The notes beneath the pieces were generated by a model. That model worked only from the letters and a program-made list of their open reading frames with translations. It searched no databases and was not told where the DNA came from. DNA of 64,000 nucleotides from NCBI RefSeq assembly GCF_963676685.1, contig NC_092349.1, positions 55,379,232 to 55,443,231 on the forward strand, read 5' to 3'. The position numbers were made by a program, and so were the translations under genes. Positions 46,044 to 57,173 of this stretch are shown here, piece after piece. The stretch's first letter is position 1; each line of letters begins with the position of its first letter. This DNA is from Mytilus edulis (Eukaryota > Mollusca > Bivalvia > Mytilida > Mytilidae).

Positions 46044-48064
46044 TTTGAAAGTAATTTAATATATTTCAAACTGATGCATTACAAAAACCACATTGTCTTC
46101 TGATAATGAAAGGTGGACATGACCTTAAAATGGTTATCTAGACGTGATATTATGCAAACTGAAATTATTGTTTTCTACACTTATTTTAAGAATAAATCTT
46201 TTAAAATATGCTACATTTTCAGAATCAGGGTAAAGTACGCTATATAATGACACCGACAGCGGAAGTATCTACTTATGGTCCACATTCCACATACCTATAA
46301 ACCATATGGTTTTGAAATCAATATAAAACAAGATTTTCTACGCCGTAGGGAAATGTAACCTGCGTCATATAAATGAAGGAATTGAATCGTGTGTCACAAT
46401 GTGTAATTGTGCACTGGTGGTAAGCGGATGGTCGTAACTAAAAGTTACGACCATCCGGAGATGGGAGACAACTCTAGGCATAAGTTTTACTTTTCCGATT
46501 TTTGTGCACTAAAAGGTTCATTTGAACCAAACCGCTTGTCTCGTACATACTATTCGACAGTCCGGTGATATTAAAACCAAATTTGATGCATTAAAACATT
46601 CCAATTTTCGTAAAATAGTCATTCAAAAATTCAAGCATGATGGTCGTAACTAAAATAACAAAATATTGAGGATGGTCGTAACTTAAATTTGTGATGGTCG
46701 TAACTCTGTTTTAAATAAGACCGAATAAGGCAAGTCAAGAGTTTTAAACGTGTCTTTTATTATATGCATACTAGTATTTCATATGATGTACTTCTGAAGA
46801 TATTTTTTTTTCATTTTTTACATACAATGTAAAATAAAGCAATTTCAATGCGTGTAACACTTATCAATTCAGAAATTTTAAAAGTTTTCAAATATTAATT
46901 AGTTTTGGGGAATTTTGATTAAAGTTCGATTTAAAATTCCAAATTTTTCAAATGTAACCGAACCAGTCAAGAGTTCTAAACGTGTCTTCTGTTATATGAA
47001 TATATCATATATCATATTATATATTTGTTTCACCAAATAATAAAAACTAGATGGAGAGAGGGATACCTGTAAAGAAGAAAATTGGAACGAATCGAACGAA
47101 ACAATACAAAATGAAATGAACAGTCATATATTCTTAAAATATAATGTATAAAATTAATAAAGAGGCAAATAGTTGAATTAATGTAAGCGGTTAAATTCAT
47201 TAACAATGTAAATTTCTCAAAAGTGGAGAAATCATTTTAAAACAAGAAACACAGCTCTGGTTATGATCATTCTTTGTTAGAAATAAAAAGCACAAAATGT
47301 ATCAAATACATGTAATTGTTTTAATTACAAAATAAATGAGTTTAAGAAACAAATTAACAAATTGGACATCACATGAAATAGCAGTATCCTAATTTTTTTT
47401 CCGATTGGAATTCGCATCTATTGCAAACATAAACTTTTTGAGGATGTACTTACTAGTTGATTTTTTTAAATCTTCAATTGAAGAATGATACATTAAGTCG
47501 AAAGAGTATTAATAAGGAGTCAAAATAAGCTTAACATATTGATAGGTTATGAAGGTCGTTATCGAGACTAGAGCATACCCGCGAATTCGCAGGTCCGTAC
47601 CTGAGTTTTAAAAATAACATACGCTTTATTTTTAGCCTGGATGCTTAGACGTCATATTGTTGTTTGGTGAAATCAAGCTGATAATCAGGTGCACAGTAAT
47701 GCCCAATGACGAAGTCCATGAGTAGCTTGTAGCCATTCATACAATGTAAACATATAACTTACACATGATTTTCAACCTGCATACCGGGATTTGTATGTAA
47801 TAATTGCCGCAGTACATTTAGTCTTTGTAAAATTATCCTGGCTACAAACAAGTATTTTATTTTACTCTTAAATTCAGTGCATGTAGCAGTGTAAAATATA
47901 TATCAACAATTTTCCTACTTTCGAAGTTAACACAATGATCATTGCGACACCATGGATTCAGTTTTCATTCCGTACCAATACTTAGAACTAATATCAATAC
48001 TATACAGCAATATATAATCGTTATGTAATCGATAAAAAATAACGACAACACGTAATAAAATCCT

Positions 48065-48185
48065 GGGTTGAGTTCAATATCGTAGCGGCTACGTAGCTGC
48101 TATCAATATCTATGTAACAACTAGTCTATAGCTGCATGTTCAATCGTCAAGATCTACGTAGCAGCTACGATATTGAACTCAACCC
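48065..48185. mobile_element. 121-bp foldback MITE
   Basis: Terminal arms of about 32 bp, 'gggttgagttcaatatcgta' and complement, with 'gctacgtag' at the inner ends. It sits inside the 4.45-kb element. Target duplication unclear. Confidence 0.65.
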
Positions 48186-48539
48186 TTACTCAGAAGTGCA
48201 TTTGTGGATTCTATTTCCTCATGAAAGACCAAAAGACGAATATTTGAAGGCCAATAGTTTATAAGACAATAACAATTTAAAAAAAGTCAAGGAGTAAACA
48301 AAGACTCAAAAACTCTAAGACATAAGAGCTGCAATAAATGATTTAAAGATGATTGTTCAGACTGTACGTTTAATAATTTCATCTGCCGACATGATTGCAG
48401 ATAAAAAAAAAAGTCGTAAATAAAAAATACTAAAAACAAATATAAGGGAATACACGTGCATTTAATAATTTAATGCCTTAACGTACAGTAAAAAATATAT
48501 CAATTCTCAACCCTAACATACTTTTTGGCTTAATGCGAG

Positions 48540-50337
48540 TTGATTAAATTGATGCACTTAATAAATTTGTAAAATCAAAGTTACAAAGGGGTAGTGAAAA
48601 ATTCATTATACCAGAAATGAGCATTTTAGATGTAAATATGTATTTAAAAAACTTGACAAGTCGAAAGCAACTGGTTTAGATGATGTCGGACCAATTATTT
48701 TGAGTATGTGCAGCAATGTCATTTTACCAGCTTTGACATATATCTAAACATCAATTATGGTAAATTTCCAAGTATTTTTAAAACTGCAAGAGTATGCCCA
48801 ATTTTTAAAAGTGGCAATGCCTGTAATCCTGATAATTATAGACCAATAGCAGTTTTGGCTTGTCTATCTAAAATCATGGAACGACATATAGCTAATAGTT
48901 TGTATATATTTTTAAATAGTAATGACCTTCTTAATACTACACAGTCAGGTTTCAGAACTAAACATTCGTATACTACTGCACATACTAAATTAGTAGATGA
49001 ATGGTTAGCAAAAAAAGATAATGGAGAGATAAATGGAGTTATATTTTTAGATTTAAAGAAAGCTTTTGATCTGGTTAATCATATAATTTTATTGAAAAAA
49101 CTTGAATATTATAATGTTTCTAATAGTACACTTGACTGGTTTAAGTCATACTTGTTTGAACGAAGCCAACAAGTTAAGGTCAATAACGTCATGTCTAATA
49201 CTAAATGCAGAAAAACTGGTGTATCACAAGGTTCTATCCTGGGCCCTTTGTTATTTATTTTATATATCAATGATTTACCACTTAATATAGAACATTCATT
49301 AATAGATTTATATGCAGACGATTCTACATTACATTGTAAAGGTAATGATGTAATTCAGTTAGCTTCTAACCTTCAAAATGATATTCATGTAATTGAAAAC
49401 TGGTGCTCGCAAAATTGTATAAAATTAAATGCCAAAAAAGAGTAAATCAATGATTATTGGTTCAAAACAATGGCTTTGTTTAACTGGAAACAATTTTGAT
49501 ATCAATATTTCAAATGAACAAATAGAAAATGTAGATTGTGAAAAACTACTTGGTTTATATATTGACAAAAACTTTAATTGGAGTCAGCAAAAAGATAAAA
49601 TGTCAATTACTATATCAAATAGAATCAACTTATTACAAAAGATAAGAAAATATTTACCTATGCATATACGTATTATCTATTTTAATGCTTATATTCTGCC
49701 ATTATTTGATTATTGTTGCAATATATGGGGAAGTTGTTGTGAGAGTGGAATAGATAAACTTAATAAATTATTAAAGAAATCTGCTAGGGTTATAGTAGAA
49801 GCTGACATAATGACATCATCCAGTTTATTGTTTAATAGTTTACACTGGTTAAATGTGGAAAAACGAATTCAATACCAAAAGGCAATACTTGTATTTAAAT
49901 CAATTAATGGTATGGTTCCTAACTATTTAGAAGAAAATTTTCATTTTACTGATAATCAAAACTATAACTTACGTTCAGCTGATAAAAAACTATTAAATCT
50001 TCCAAAACCAAAAACAATTTTTTTAAAGAAAACATTTACATATTCAGGTTCTCAAATATGGAACAGTTTACCAAATGAAATCAAAATGAGTGATACACTT
50101 GTATCTTTTAAAACAAAATGTTACAAATTTTTCATCAATTGTGCAAATTAATATGCCTTTTCATTATTATTTCAATAATAATTGTATATTGTGTATAATA
50201 TAACTTTATAATACTGTGTGTACTTATAACTATGTTATTATTATTTTGAGGACTCTCAGGAAGGTTAGTTTTAACTAATGGGATCATCCTCTTGAAATAA
50301 AGATTATTTATTTATTTATTTATTTTTATTTATTAGT
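48540..50337 (+). mobile_element. 5'-truncated LINE inside the 4.45-kb element
   Basis: A plus-strand reverse-transcriptase fragment followed by a short 3' UTR ('aggactctcaggaaggttag') and a (TTTA)n tail at about 50303-50337. Domain style and tail fit the CR1/L2/Jockey group; exact clade not determined. Unrelated to the LINE in spacers S and S'. Confidence 0.8.
48555..50151 (+). pseudogene. LINE reverse transcriptase, frameshifted
   Basis: Homology starts in the region 'KATGLDDVGP' and passes through 'FPSIFKTARVCPIFKSG', 'NYRPIAVLACLSKIMERHI', 'GVIFLDLKKAFDLVNH' and 'GVSQGSILGPLLFILYINDL'. The catalytic 'YADDS' follows (about 49311). The thumb and C-terminus continue to 'SGSQIWNSLPNEIK' and a stop at 50151. 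Breaks occur near 48668, near 48748 and at an A-run at 49435, so no full-length product is possible. The endonuclease domain is missing. Confidence 0.85.
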
Positions 50338-51941
50338 TTTCACTGTTGCTCCTATGAGATGAGCGTTTGAAATCCATCAGAAATGTGTATGTTTAATAAT
50401 TCTCTAGCTTGATTTCTGCATATCATTACCAGAGTTACAAATAGTATTGTTTGTAGCAAATCATATATTACATCTGAGTCTATTACCTTAACAATTAAAA
50501 TACATTAATACAAGTTTGTCTAAATACTCGAGCTACGGTCATCTTTCAAAGTTACGACCATCTTGTGTCGGTTACGACCATCATCCAAAATACTATAGTT
50601 GAAGTTACGACCATCACACATTTAAAGTTACGACCATCATGCTTGAATTTTTGAATGACTATTTTACGAAAATTGGAATGTTTTAATGCATCAAATTTGG
50701 TTTTAATATCACCGAACTGCCGAATAGTATGTACGAGACAAGCGGTTTGGTTCAAATGAACCTTTTAGTGCACGAAAATCGGAAAAGAAAAACTTATCCC
50801 TAGAGTTGTCTCCCATTTCCGGATGGTCGTAACTTTTAGTTACGACCATCCGCTTACCACCAGTGATTGTGGTACGATTGTCAAATTATGGTAGAAGACC
50901 CATAGCGCTACAATGGTCAAATGAAATTACGGTATGATGGGGTCAATTGGAATCTTATGCGACTGTCACACAAGTGAGAGATTTATTTATCTCTAAAACT
51001 ATGTTGAATACGCCTGGTCTACATACGGAAATGCCTGTACCAAGTCAGGAATATGACAGTTGTTTTCCATTCGTTTGATGTGGTTGGGCTTTTGATTTTG
51101 TCATTCGTTAATGGGCTTTCAGTTCTGAATTTTACTTGGAGTTCGGTATTTTTGTCATTTTACTTTTTACACATAATGGCAACCTCAGCATTTTCTGTCC
51201 AATGGTTTCAGAGGAGCTGCATTAATAAGGTGACAATAATACATACATCCAAAAAATAGTAAAAGTGGAATAAGTCCCGTAAAGTAATCAGACCAAAATG
51301 ACGGCATAATATAGTCAATTACTGATGATGGCAACCAATTCTACTAAGTACAATGTATAAAAGCTTTATGTCAAAATGGTCTCAGAGGAGTTGAGTTGAC
51401 AAGGTATAATTGTCACAACACTAAAAAAAATGGTCAAAATCACAGAGCTGCAGTACGCAAGGTCGAATAAAAATGACGGTTTACTATGATCAACTACACA
51501 CGAGGCCGGTTGCGTCGTCAGGGGAAAATTGGTTGACATTGAATTTTGAAACATATACCTTGAAGTTCAATACTATTTTTACTTCCTAATCATTCTTACT
51601 CCAACATTGTTTGACCGTAGGATATTTCGTGTCTAAGAACAATATGGATCATGTGACCTACATCTAAAAAGAACGTGATCGATTCCCATGACACATCGGC
51701 ACATCAAACTATATAGTTTTAGCTATTGAGCTAATGCGTTTCGGACGACGGGTTTTTAGAGGCGTATGTACACACTTGAAATCAGACATGTAGACATAGC
51801 GGACTCTCTAATACTCTTTTCAAACATACATTAACAACAAAAAAAAAACTTCAATTTTATCCCCAGTACTGTTTTAGAAATCAAAATTAATAAAATGAAA
51901 TAAAAATGTTTTACAAAAAGCAACAGGAACCCCTTATAAAC

Positions 51942-52172
51942 TTAACTAGAGGTGATTGCTAGTATTCCCGAAGTGTAAGCTGTTCCCGCTCTACAACTAT
52001 CATCCGTCGTATCACTCATTGGAAGGAAAATGTCTGTGATAGTCGAGTTGGTTGATGTCTCAACATGGAAAGTTGGTGTAATTATGGCAAAGACAAGTTC
52101 AACATAGCCGTCTTCAACTGTGACACAGGTATTACATAACGTAAACCAAATCATCAACTTTATTGCGCACAT
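51942..52172 (-). CDS. Short ORF of unit E (76 aa)
   Basis: Same architecture as in B and D, with 'FHVETSTNST' and 'CRAGTAYTSG' variants. The frame and stop position are kept. Whether it is translated is unknown; see unit B for alternatives. Confidence 0.35.
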   Translation of the reverse strand: MCAIKLMIWFTLCNTCVTVEDGYVELVFAIITPTFHVETSTNSTITDIFLPMSDTTDDSCRAGTAYTSGILAITSS

Positions 52173-52594
52173 CACTGCCTGCAAATGAGCTCTGCATAAA
52201 AAGTAATATGGAACAGTATGGCCAGCATAGGCAAACCACTGAGAGTATAGAATTAGTCAATTTATAAATGATCAATAAATCGACTAATCATAGATACCAG
52301 GATTAAAGTTTTTTACGCCAGACGCGCGCCTTTAAAAGAGTCATCAGTGACTCTCGGAAAATTTAAAATACCAAATAAAGTACGAAGTCAAAGGATAAAT
52401 GTACATCTGAACATAATAGACAAATCCGTTAATAGTGGTTCACAAAATCAAGAACATTTTATTTGGTATGACACAACCGTATAAGATGCTCATTAATCAT
52501 GTTGATAGTAACATTCTCCTAGTAATATTACAATATCACACATATGCATATTACTACAACATCATATAGTAGTTATTATAAAGCACAACACATC

Positions 52595-52600
52595 TTTATT
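52595..52600 (-). promoter_or_regulatory. Candidate poly(A) signal, unit E nuclease
   Basis: AATAAA on the minus strand at the position conserved in the units. Confidence 0.35.
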
Positions 52601-52909
52601 GGCTAGATAACACAACAATCCAACAACAAACAGAATGCACGAAAAGCAATAAAGAACCACAAATAATTACTAGTAACCAATATAAACCCGTGAGATAGCA
52701 CATCTGCTGTGAAAAATATTATAACCCTACTGCATTGATAAAAAACAAAAGCAAAATAAAACAAAACACAACCATAGCTTACATATATTTTTAATGAAAC
52801 CACAAGGGGTATATAAAATTAGTATCTTGGATATTATTGAGTAAATAAAAAAATATATAACTATATCTAAAAGAACAAGTAAATGTATGGATATATTTAA
52901 TGGACATAT

Positions 52910-53914
52910 TTATCCAAACACCATATTATAAAGGGAACACGCTCGATCGTAAATATGTTTACATACACGACTAAAGAAAGAAGTCTCCTCTTTAATAAAG
53001 CGACCGTCGGTACTGGCAATCTCGTTAATAATATTGTCCGCTTTAGTCGGGTTGAACAGACAGTTTTTCACTGTATTTCCATTTTGATCTTTATAATCTG
53101 CAAACAGTGTAGTTGAGGTGGTTGGTAAAAAGTTCTGTATTGAGTAGATAAAAATTGAGGAGTTATTAACGTTTCCACCTACAAATCCTGCCGACCACCC
53201 CTCGTTACGGAGGGCGCCATTCGCACCAGAGGAATCACAGCATACGGCTGTCCAGTAGTGATCAGGTACATTCACTCTTCCATTACTTATGAACCTATCA
53301 TTGCTCGGTAGAACGCCTGTAATATAATAACGTCTTGCTCCTACAAAATTACAATACTTTTTTGATATGTCATACAGAGTGGTTTCAAATACATTCCATA
53401 TTCCTTGATTAAATGTAGGAACTTGAGGTGCGATATTGGTTAAAGAATTTGTTGCTTTTCTACTGTCTTCAGTTTCGCAATGGTATAGCTGTGGATTCAA
53501 ATGTCCCCTATCATAACCGCTACGTGTGTAATCGACATTTACTGCTTGTTTACTCCCGAACGTTGCTATATTGTTGTTTGCCCTGCTAATGTCTAGTAAA
53601 ACCATACTTGGATCATTTTTGTTGGATAGTTGAGGCTCAACAAACCAACCATTATAGCGACTGCCGCACTTGTCAAACGACAATGTGTATAAGCTATAGT
53701 ATGGAATTCTGTTTTTTGTGTCATATTCAGTAGCGTAATAATATTGGTTTCCAAGTCGTTGACATATTTGAGTTGAACCGACCAGTCCTTTTAATATTGG
53801 TGCAGTGTTCATATAGAAAAACTTATCTATACATTTTGCAAAATTTGGAGATACTTCTAGTTTTACAAAATTGAAAGATAGGAAAATAACGACGGATTCC
53901 AATATCTTCATCAT
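52910..53914 (-). CDS. Secreted DNA/RNA non-specific endonuclease, ENDOD1-like (unit E)
   Basis: 334 aa from the ATG at 53914, two residues longer than the others because of 'LLDIS' before 'RANNN'. Signal peptide and catalytic motifs 'YDRGHLNP', 'TNIAPQ' and 'FNQGIWNVFE' are intact. The sequence is a patchwork. 'YTRSG' is as in A, 'NVFETTLYDIS' and 'GFVGGNVNNSS' as in B, 'QVPTFN' as in C and D, and 'FNPTKAD' with 'CSLYNMVFG' as in D. This pattern suggests conversion or unequal exchange between units. Acceptor-like 'ttttttcag' upstream. Probably functional. Confidence 0.88.
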   Translation of the reverse strand: MMKILESVVIFLSFNFVKLEVSPNFAKCIDKFFYMNTAPILKGLVGSTQICQRLGNQYYYATEYDTKNRIPYYSLYTLSFDKCGSRYNGWFVEPQLSNKNDPSMVLLDISRANNNIATFGSKQAVNVDYTRSGYDRGHLNPQLYHCETEDSRKATNSLTNIAPQVPTFNQGIWNVFETTLYDISKKYCNFVGARRYYITGVLPSNDRFISNGRVNVPDHYWTAVCCDSSGANGALRNEGWSAGFVGGNVNNSSIFIYSIQNFLPTTSTTLFADYKDQNGNTVKNCLFNPTKADNIINEIASTDGRFIKEETSFFSRVCKHIYDRACSLYNMVFG

Positions 53915-54278
53915 TGTGTGCAATATATCTGCCTGAAAAAAAAAAACCCAATAAGAATATTTGATATTGTGAAACCGGATATATAAATAATGAATCAGTA
54001 TCTGGTTATATTATTGAGTTCTTTAAGTCTTTCCACCTTTCTGTGTAAATACCTTTTGGTTTTGTTCGGATTATTGTCATATGATATCGAACATTTGTTT
54101 TAATTTTGAAACTTATCCTGCTTAACTCTTTTCTTTGTAAGAGGTGCACCCCTCGTGTCATCGTTTCTCGTCAGTTACCAAAGTTATATCATTATAATAC
54201 CTTGGTCAGTTCTGACTGAAGTGATCCAGCGACATTTGACAGGTGTTATTTCCCCTTATTTCGTAAGTCGCAAAGACC

Positions 54279-54400
54279 CTGATATGCATAAAACCACTTA
54301 AGTTAAGATTTCCAATCGTGGTACTAATTTATCGTAGGACATGTAGAAAATTCCGTCCGTTCGGAACAAATCTTAACTTAAGTAGTTTTATGCATATCAG
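54279..54400. repeat. Palindromic upstream element, unit E
   Basis: Arms as in A, B and D. Confidence 0.65.
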
Positions 54401-54672
54401 CTGATACCAAGTCATTAAAAATCATTGGATATAACTCGGAATCTGATAAAGAGGTCATATGTCAATATTATTTCATTATGATTAAGTTGTTTTCCATTCA
54501 ATTAATGTGTTTGATATGTTTGAACTTTTGATTTTGCCATTTGATAAGAGACTTTCCGTTTTGAATTTTCCTTGGACTTCGGTATTTTTGTTATTTTACT
54601 TTTTGTTATCGCGTCTCTTCTGTCTATAAAGTATAAGTATAAATAGATGTTAAGGTTTTGGCAATGCTCATT

Positions 54673-54970
54673 TGATACATTTAGTTGAATCAATCATATG
54701 ACTTCTTATAGGTGTTATTACCACTGAAATGTTGATACATTTAGTTGAATCAATCATATGACTTCTTATAGGTGTTATTACCACTGAAATGTTGATACAT
54801 TTAGTTGAATCAATCATATGACTTCTTATAGGTGTTATTACCACTGAAATGTTGATACATTTAGTTGAATCAATCATATGACTTCTTATAGGTGTTATTA
54901 CCACTGAAATGTTGATACATTTAGTTGAATCAATCATATGACTTCTTATAGGTGTTATTACCACTGAAAT
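54673..54970. repeat. 60-bp tandem repeat, 5 copies (unit E)
   Basis: Five copies, near-identical to those of the other units. Against the single copy in B, this accounts for most of the ~240-bp change of offset between the B and E blocks. Confidence 0.9.
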
Positions 54971-54973
54971 GTT

Positions 54974-55368
54974 TTAAGGATGTTCGCTCCTCTTGTTATT
55001 GAATATTTTGAAACATTTTCTGAATCCTCTGGTTTTATCCATGTAGTGCCATTTAAAAAAAAATCCCGCTAACTCCTACTTTTCTTTTCATAATTTTATT
55101 ACACATAGTTTAAAAAGACATATTTAAAAATCCTATAAAATCTTTGTTATTTTTTCATATTTTTTGAAAGAAAAAGGGTGCTAATGTTAAATATATGAAA
55201 AGTCTAGAGAGAATTATTTCCCGCCAAATTTCAATGGCTTATATCTCGAAAACAAACAGACTTACCCTTCATTTTTTCTTCTTTTTGTTCCTTTATATAT
55301 ATACTTTCAATTCATAACAGTCTTTTAAAAAGCTTGTTATTTTGAAACAGAGTAGCAAACATCCTTAA
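54974..55368. mobile_element. TTAA-flanked MITE, unit E
   Basis: Same element and position as in the other units. Confidence 0.65.
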
Positions 55369-56767
55369 TTTGAAAGTAATTTAATATATTTCAAACTGAT
55401 ACATTACAAAAACCACATTGTCTTCTGATAATGAAAGGTGTACTTGACCTTAAAAAGGTTATCTAGACGTGATATTATGGAAACTGAAATTATTGTTTTC
55501 TGCACTTATTTGAAGAATAAGTCTTTTAAAATATGTTACATTTTCAGAATCAGGTTAAAGTACGCTTTATTATGACACCGACAGTGGAAGTATCTACTTA
55601 TGGTCTATATTCCACAGAAAAGTACCTATATAAACCATATTGTTTTGAAATCAATATAAAACAAGATTTTCTACGCCGTAGGGAAATGTAACCTGCGCCA
55701 TATAAATGAAGGAATTAAATTTTGTGTCACAATGTGTAATTGTGGTACGATTGTCAAATTATAGAAGAAGACCCATAGCACTGCAATGGTCAAATGAAAT
55801 TACGGTATGATGGGGTCAATTGGAATCTTATGCGACTATCACACAAGTGAGAGATTTAGCTAGCTCTAAAACTATGTTGAATCCGCCTTGTCTACATACG
55901 GAAATCCCTGTACCAAGTCAGGAGTATGACAGTTGTTTTCCATTCGTTTGATGTGGTTAAACTTTTGATTTTGCCATTCGTTAAAGGGCTTTCAGTTTTG
56001 AATTTTACTTGAAGTTCGGTATTTTTGTCATTTTACTTTTTACACATAATGGCAAACAATCTCAGCATTTTCTGTCCAATGGTTTCAAAGGAGCTGCATT
56101 AATAAGGTGACAATAATACAATACATGCAATAAATAGTGAAAGTGCAATAAGTCCCGTAAAGTAGTCAGACCAAAATGACGGCATAATATAGTCAATTAC
56201 TGATGATGGCAACCAATTCTACTAAGTATGAACGCTTTATGTCAAAACGGTCTCAGAGGAGTTGAGTTTACAAGGTATAATTGTCACAACACTAAAAAAA
56301 AGTCAAAATCACAGAGCTGCAGTACGAAAGGTCGAATAAAAATGACGGTTTACTATGATCAACTACACATGATGGTAAAACTTGGAATAAGTTTTTAAAA
56401 TGTTAGATGTTGAGTCCACACCAATGCATATCCAAAACAATCAGATATTGAGATTTTTACAGCTGTCGTTGGGAAATATTCCAATGTGATCTGACGTCTG
56501 ACTATTCATTCTAAGACTTGTTTGTGCCGTGTGACCTACTCCATGGTTTATTTAACGTCTGACGCCCCCTCCCCCCTCCAAGCAAGTCGTAATTTAAAAC
56601 AGGCCGTCAGTCGTTAGAGTGATATCGGACAAAGTAGGAACTTCAGTTTATTCTCTTGAAAACCATCTAATTTTAAGTTTAAATGTTGAACAATCAGGAA
56701 ATATTTTGATAGTACTTCATTGATGTGAGTGTGAATCACATAATGACTAGTAATTAATCAATGTAAC

Positions 56768-57173
56768 TTAAGGATGTTTGCTTGTCATGTTTTGGAATTT
56801 TTGTCAGATTTTCGAAATCCTGTGGTTTTATCCATTTGAATTCCTTAAAAAATTTTGCCCATTGACCCCCATTTTTCTTTTTATAAATCTTTTACATGTT
56901 TAATTATAAGCCATTTGTAAAGTCTTATAACATTTTATTTAGTTTTTAATAGATGTTGAGAACTTTAACGTGTCAATGATAAAGCAATGAAAAATCAATA
57001 AAGAACATTTTCCCGCCAAAATTTCAATGGCTAATATCTCTAAAACAAACACATTGACCTCTATATTTATTTTATTTTTTTTGCTTTTTCGCTTCCTGAA
57101 TTAATCCCCTATCAATATATACTAGTGTTATGGAAAGCTATTTATTTTGAAACTAAGAAGCTAACTTCCTTAA
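56768..57173. mobile_element. TTAA MITE, diverged subfamily (spacer S')
   Basis: Duplicate of 28339-28747, carried along with the spacer. Confidence 0.6.

Larger units (their letters stand above)
46412..50865. mobile_element. 4,454-bp TIR element with 240-bp TIRs and 6-bp target duplication
   Basis: The TIRs, 46412-46651 and 50626-50865, are equal in length and differ at only a handful of positions. They start 'cactggtggtaagcgg'. The target 'attgtg' is duplicated at 46406-46411 and 50866-50871. Other units show the unbroken site 'gtaattgtggtacgattg', proving insertion and fixing both edges. The 12-mer 'gatggtcgtaac' or its complement occurs five times near the left end and at least six times near the right, including a terminal hairpin pair. 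No transposase is seen; 46705-48540 is AT-rich and non-coding, apart from the small palindrome at 48065. Superfamily unresolved: the CACTG start recalls CACTA elements, but their duplication is 2-3 bp. Confidence 0.88.
42006..51500 (-). repeat. Nuclease array unit D, with a 4.45-kb insertion
   Basis: Contiguous with C and E. It has the SINE-like insertion (as B), short ORF, nuclease, palindrome, 60-bp repeat (6 copies) and MITE. At 46411 the unit is broken by a large TIR element and resumes at 50866. Without it the unit is about 5 kb. The stretches 42806-43527, 46044-46405 and 50872-51500 are unit sequence with no other gene. Confidence 0.85.
51501..56365 (-). repeat. Nuclease array unit E
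   Basis: Follows D directly. Contains short ORF, nuclease, palindrome, 60-bp repeat (5 copies) and MITE. It leaves unit homology at 'gatcaactacacatgatggt' and enters spacer S', exactly as B enters S. The rest (52185-52909, 55369-56365) is unit sequence without another gene. Confidence 0.85.

Noticed and set aside
46412-50865. Polinton/Maverick element, suggested by 6-bp duplication and long TIRs
   Set aside because: Ends do not start with AG, length is far too short, and no polymerase, integrase or capsid genes are present.
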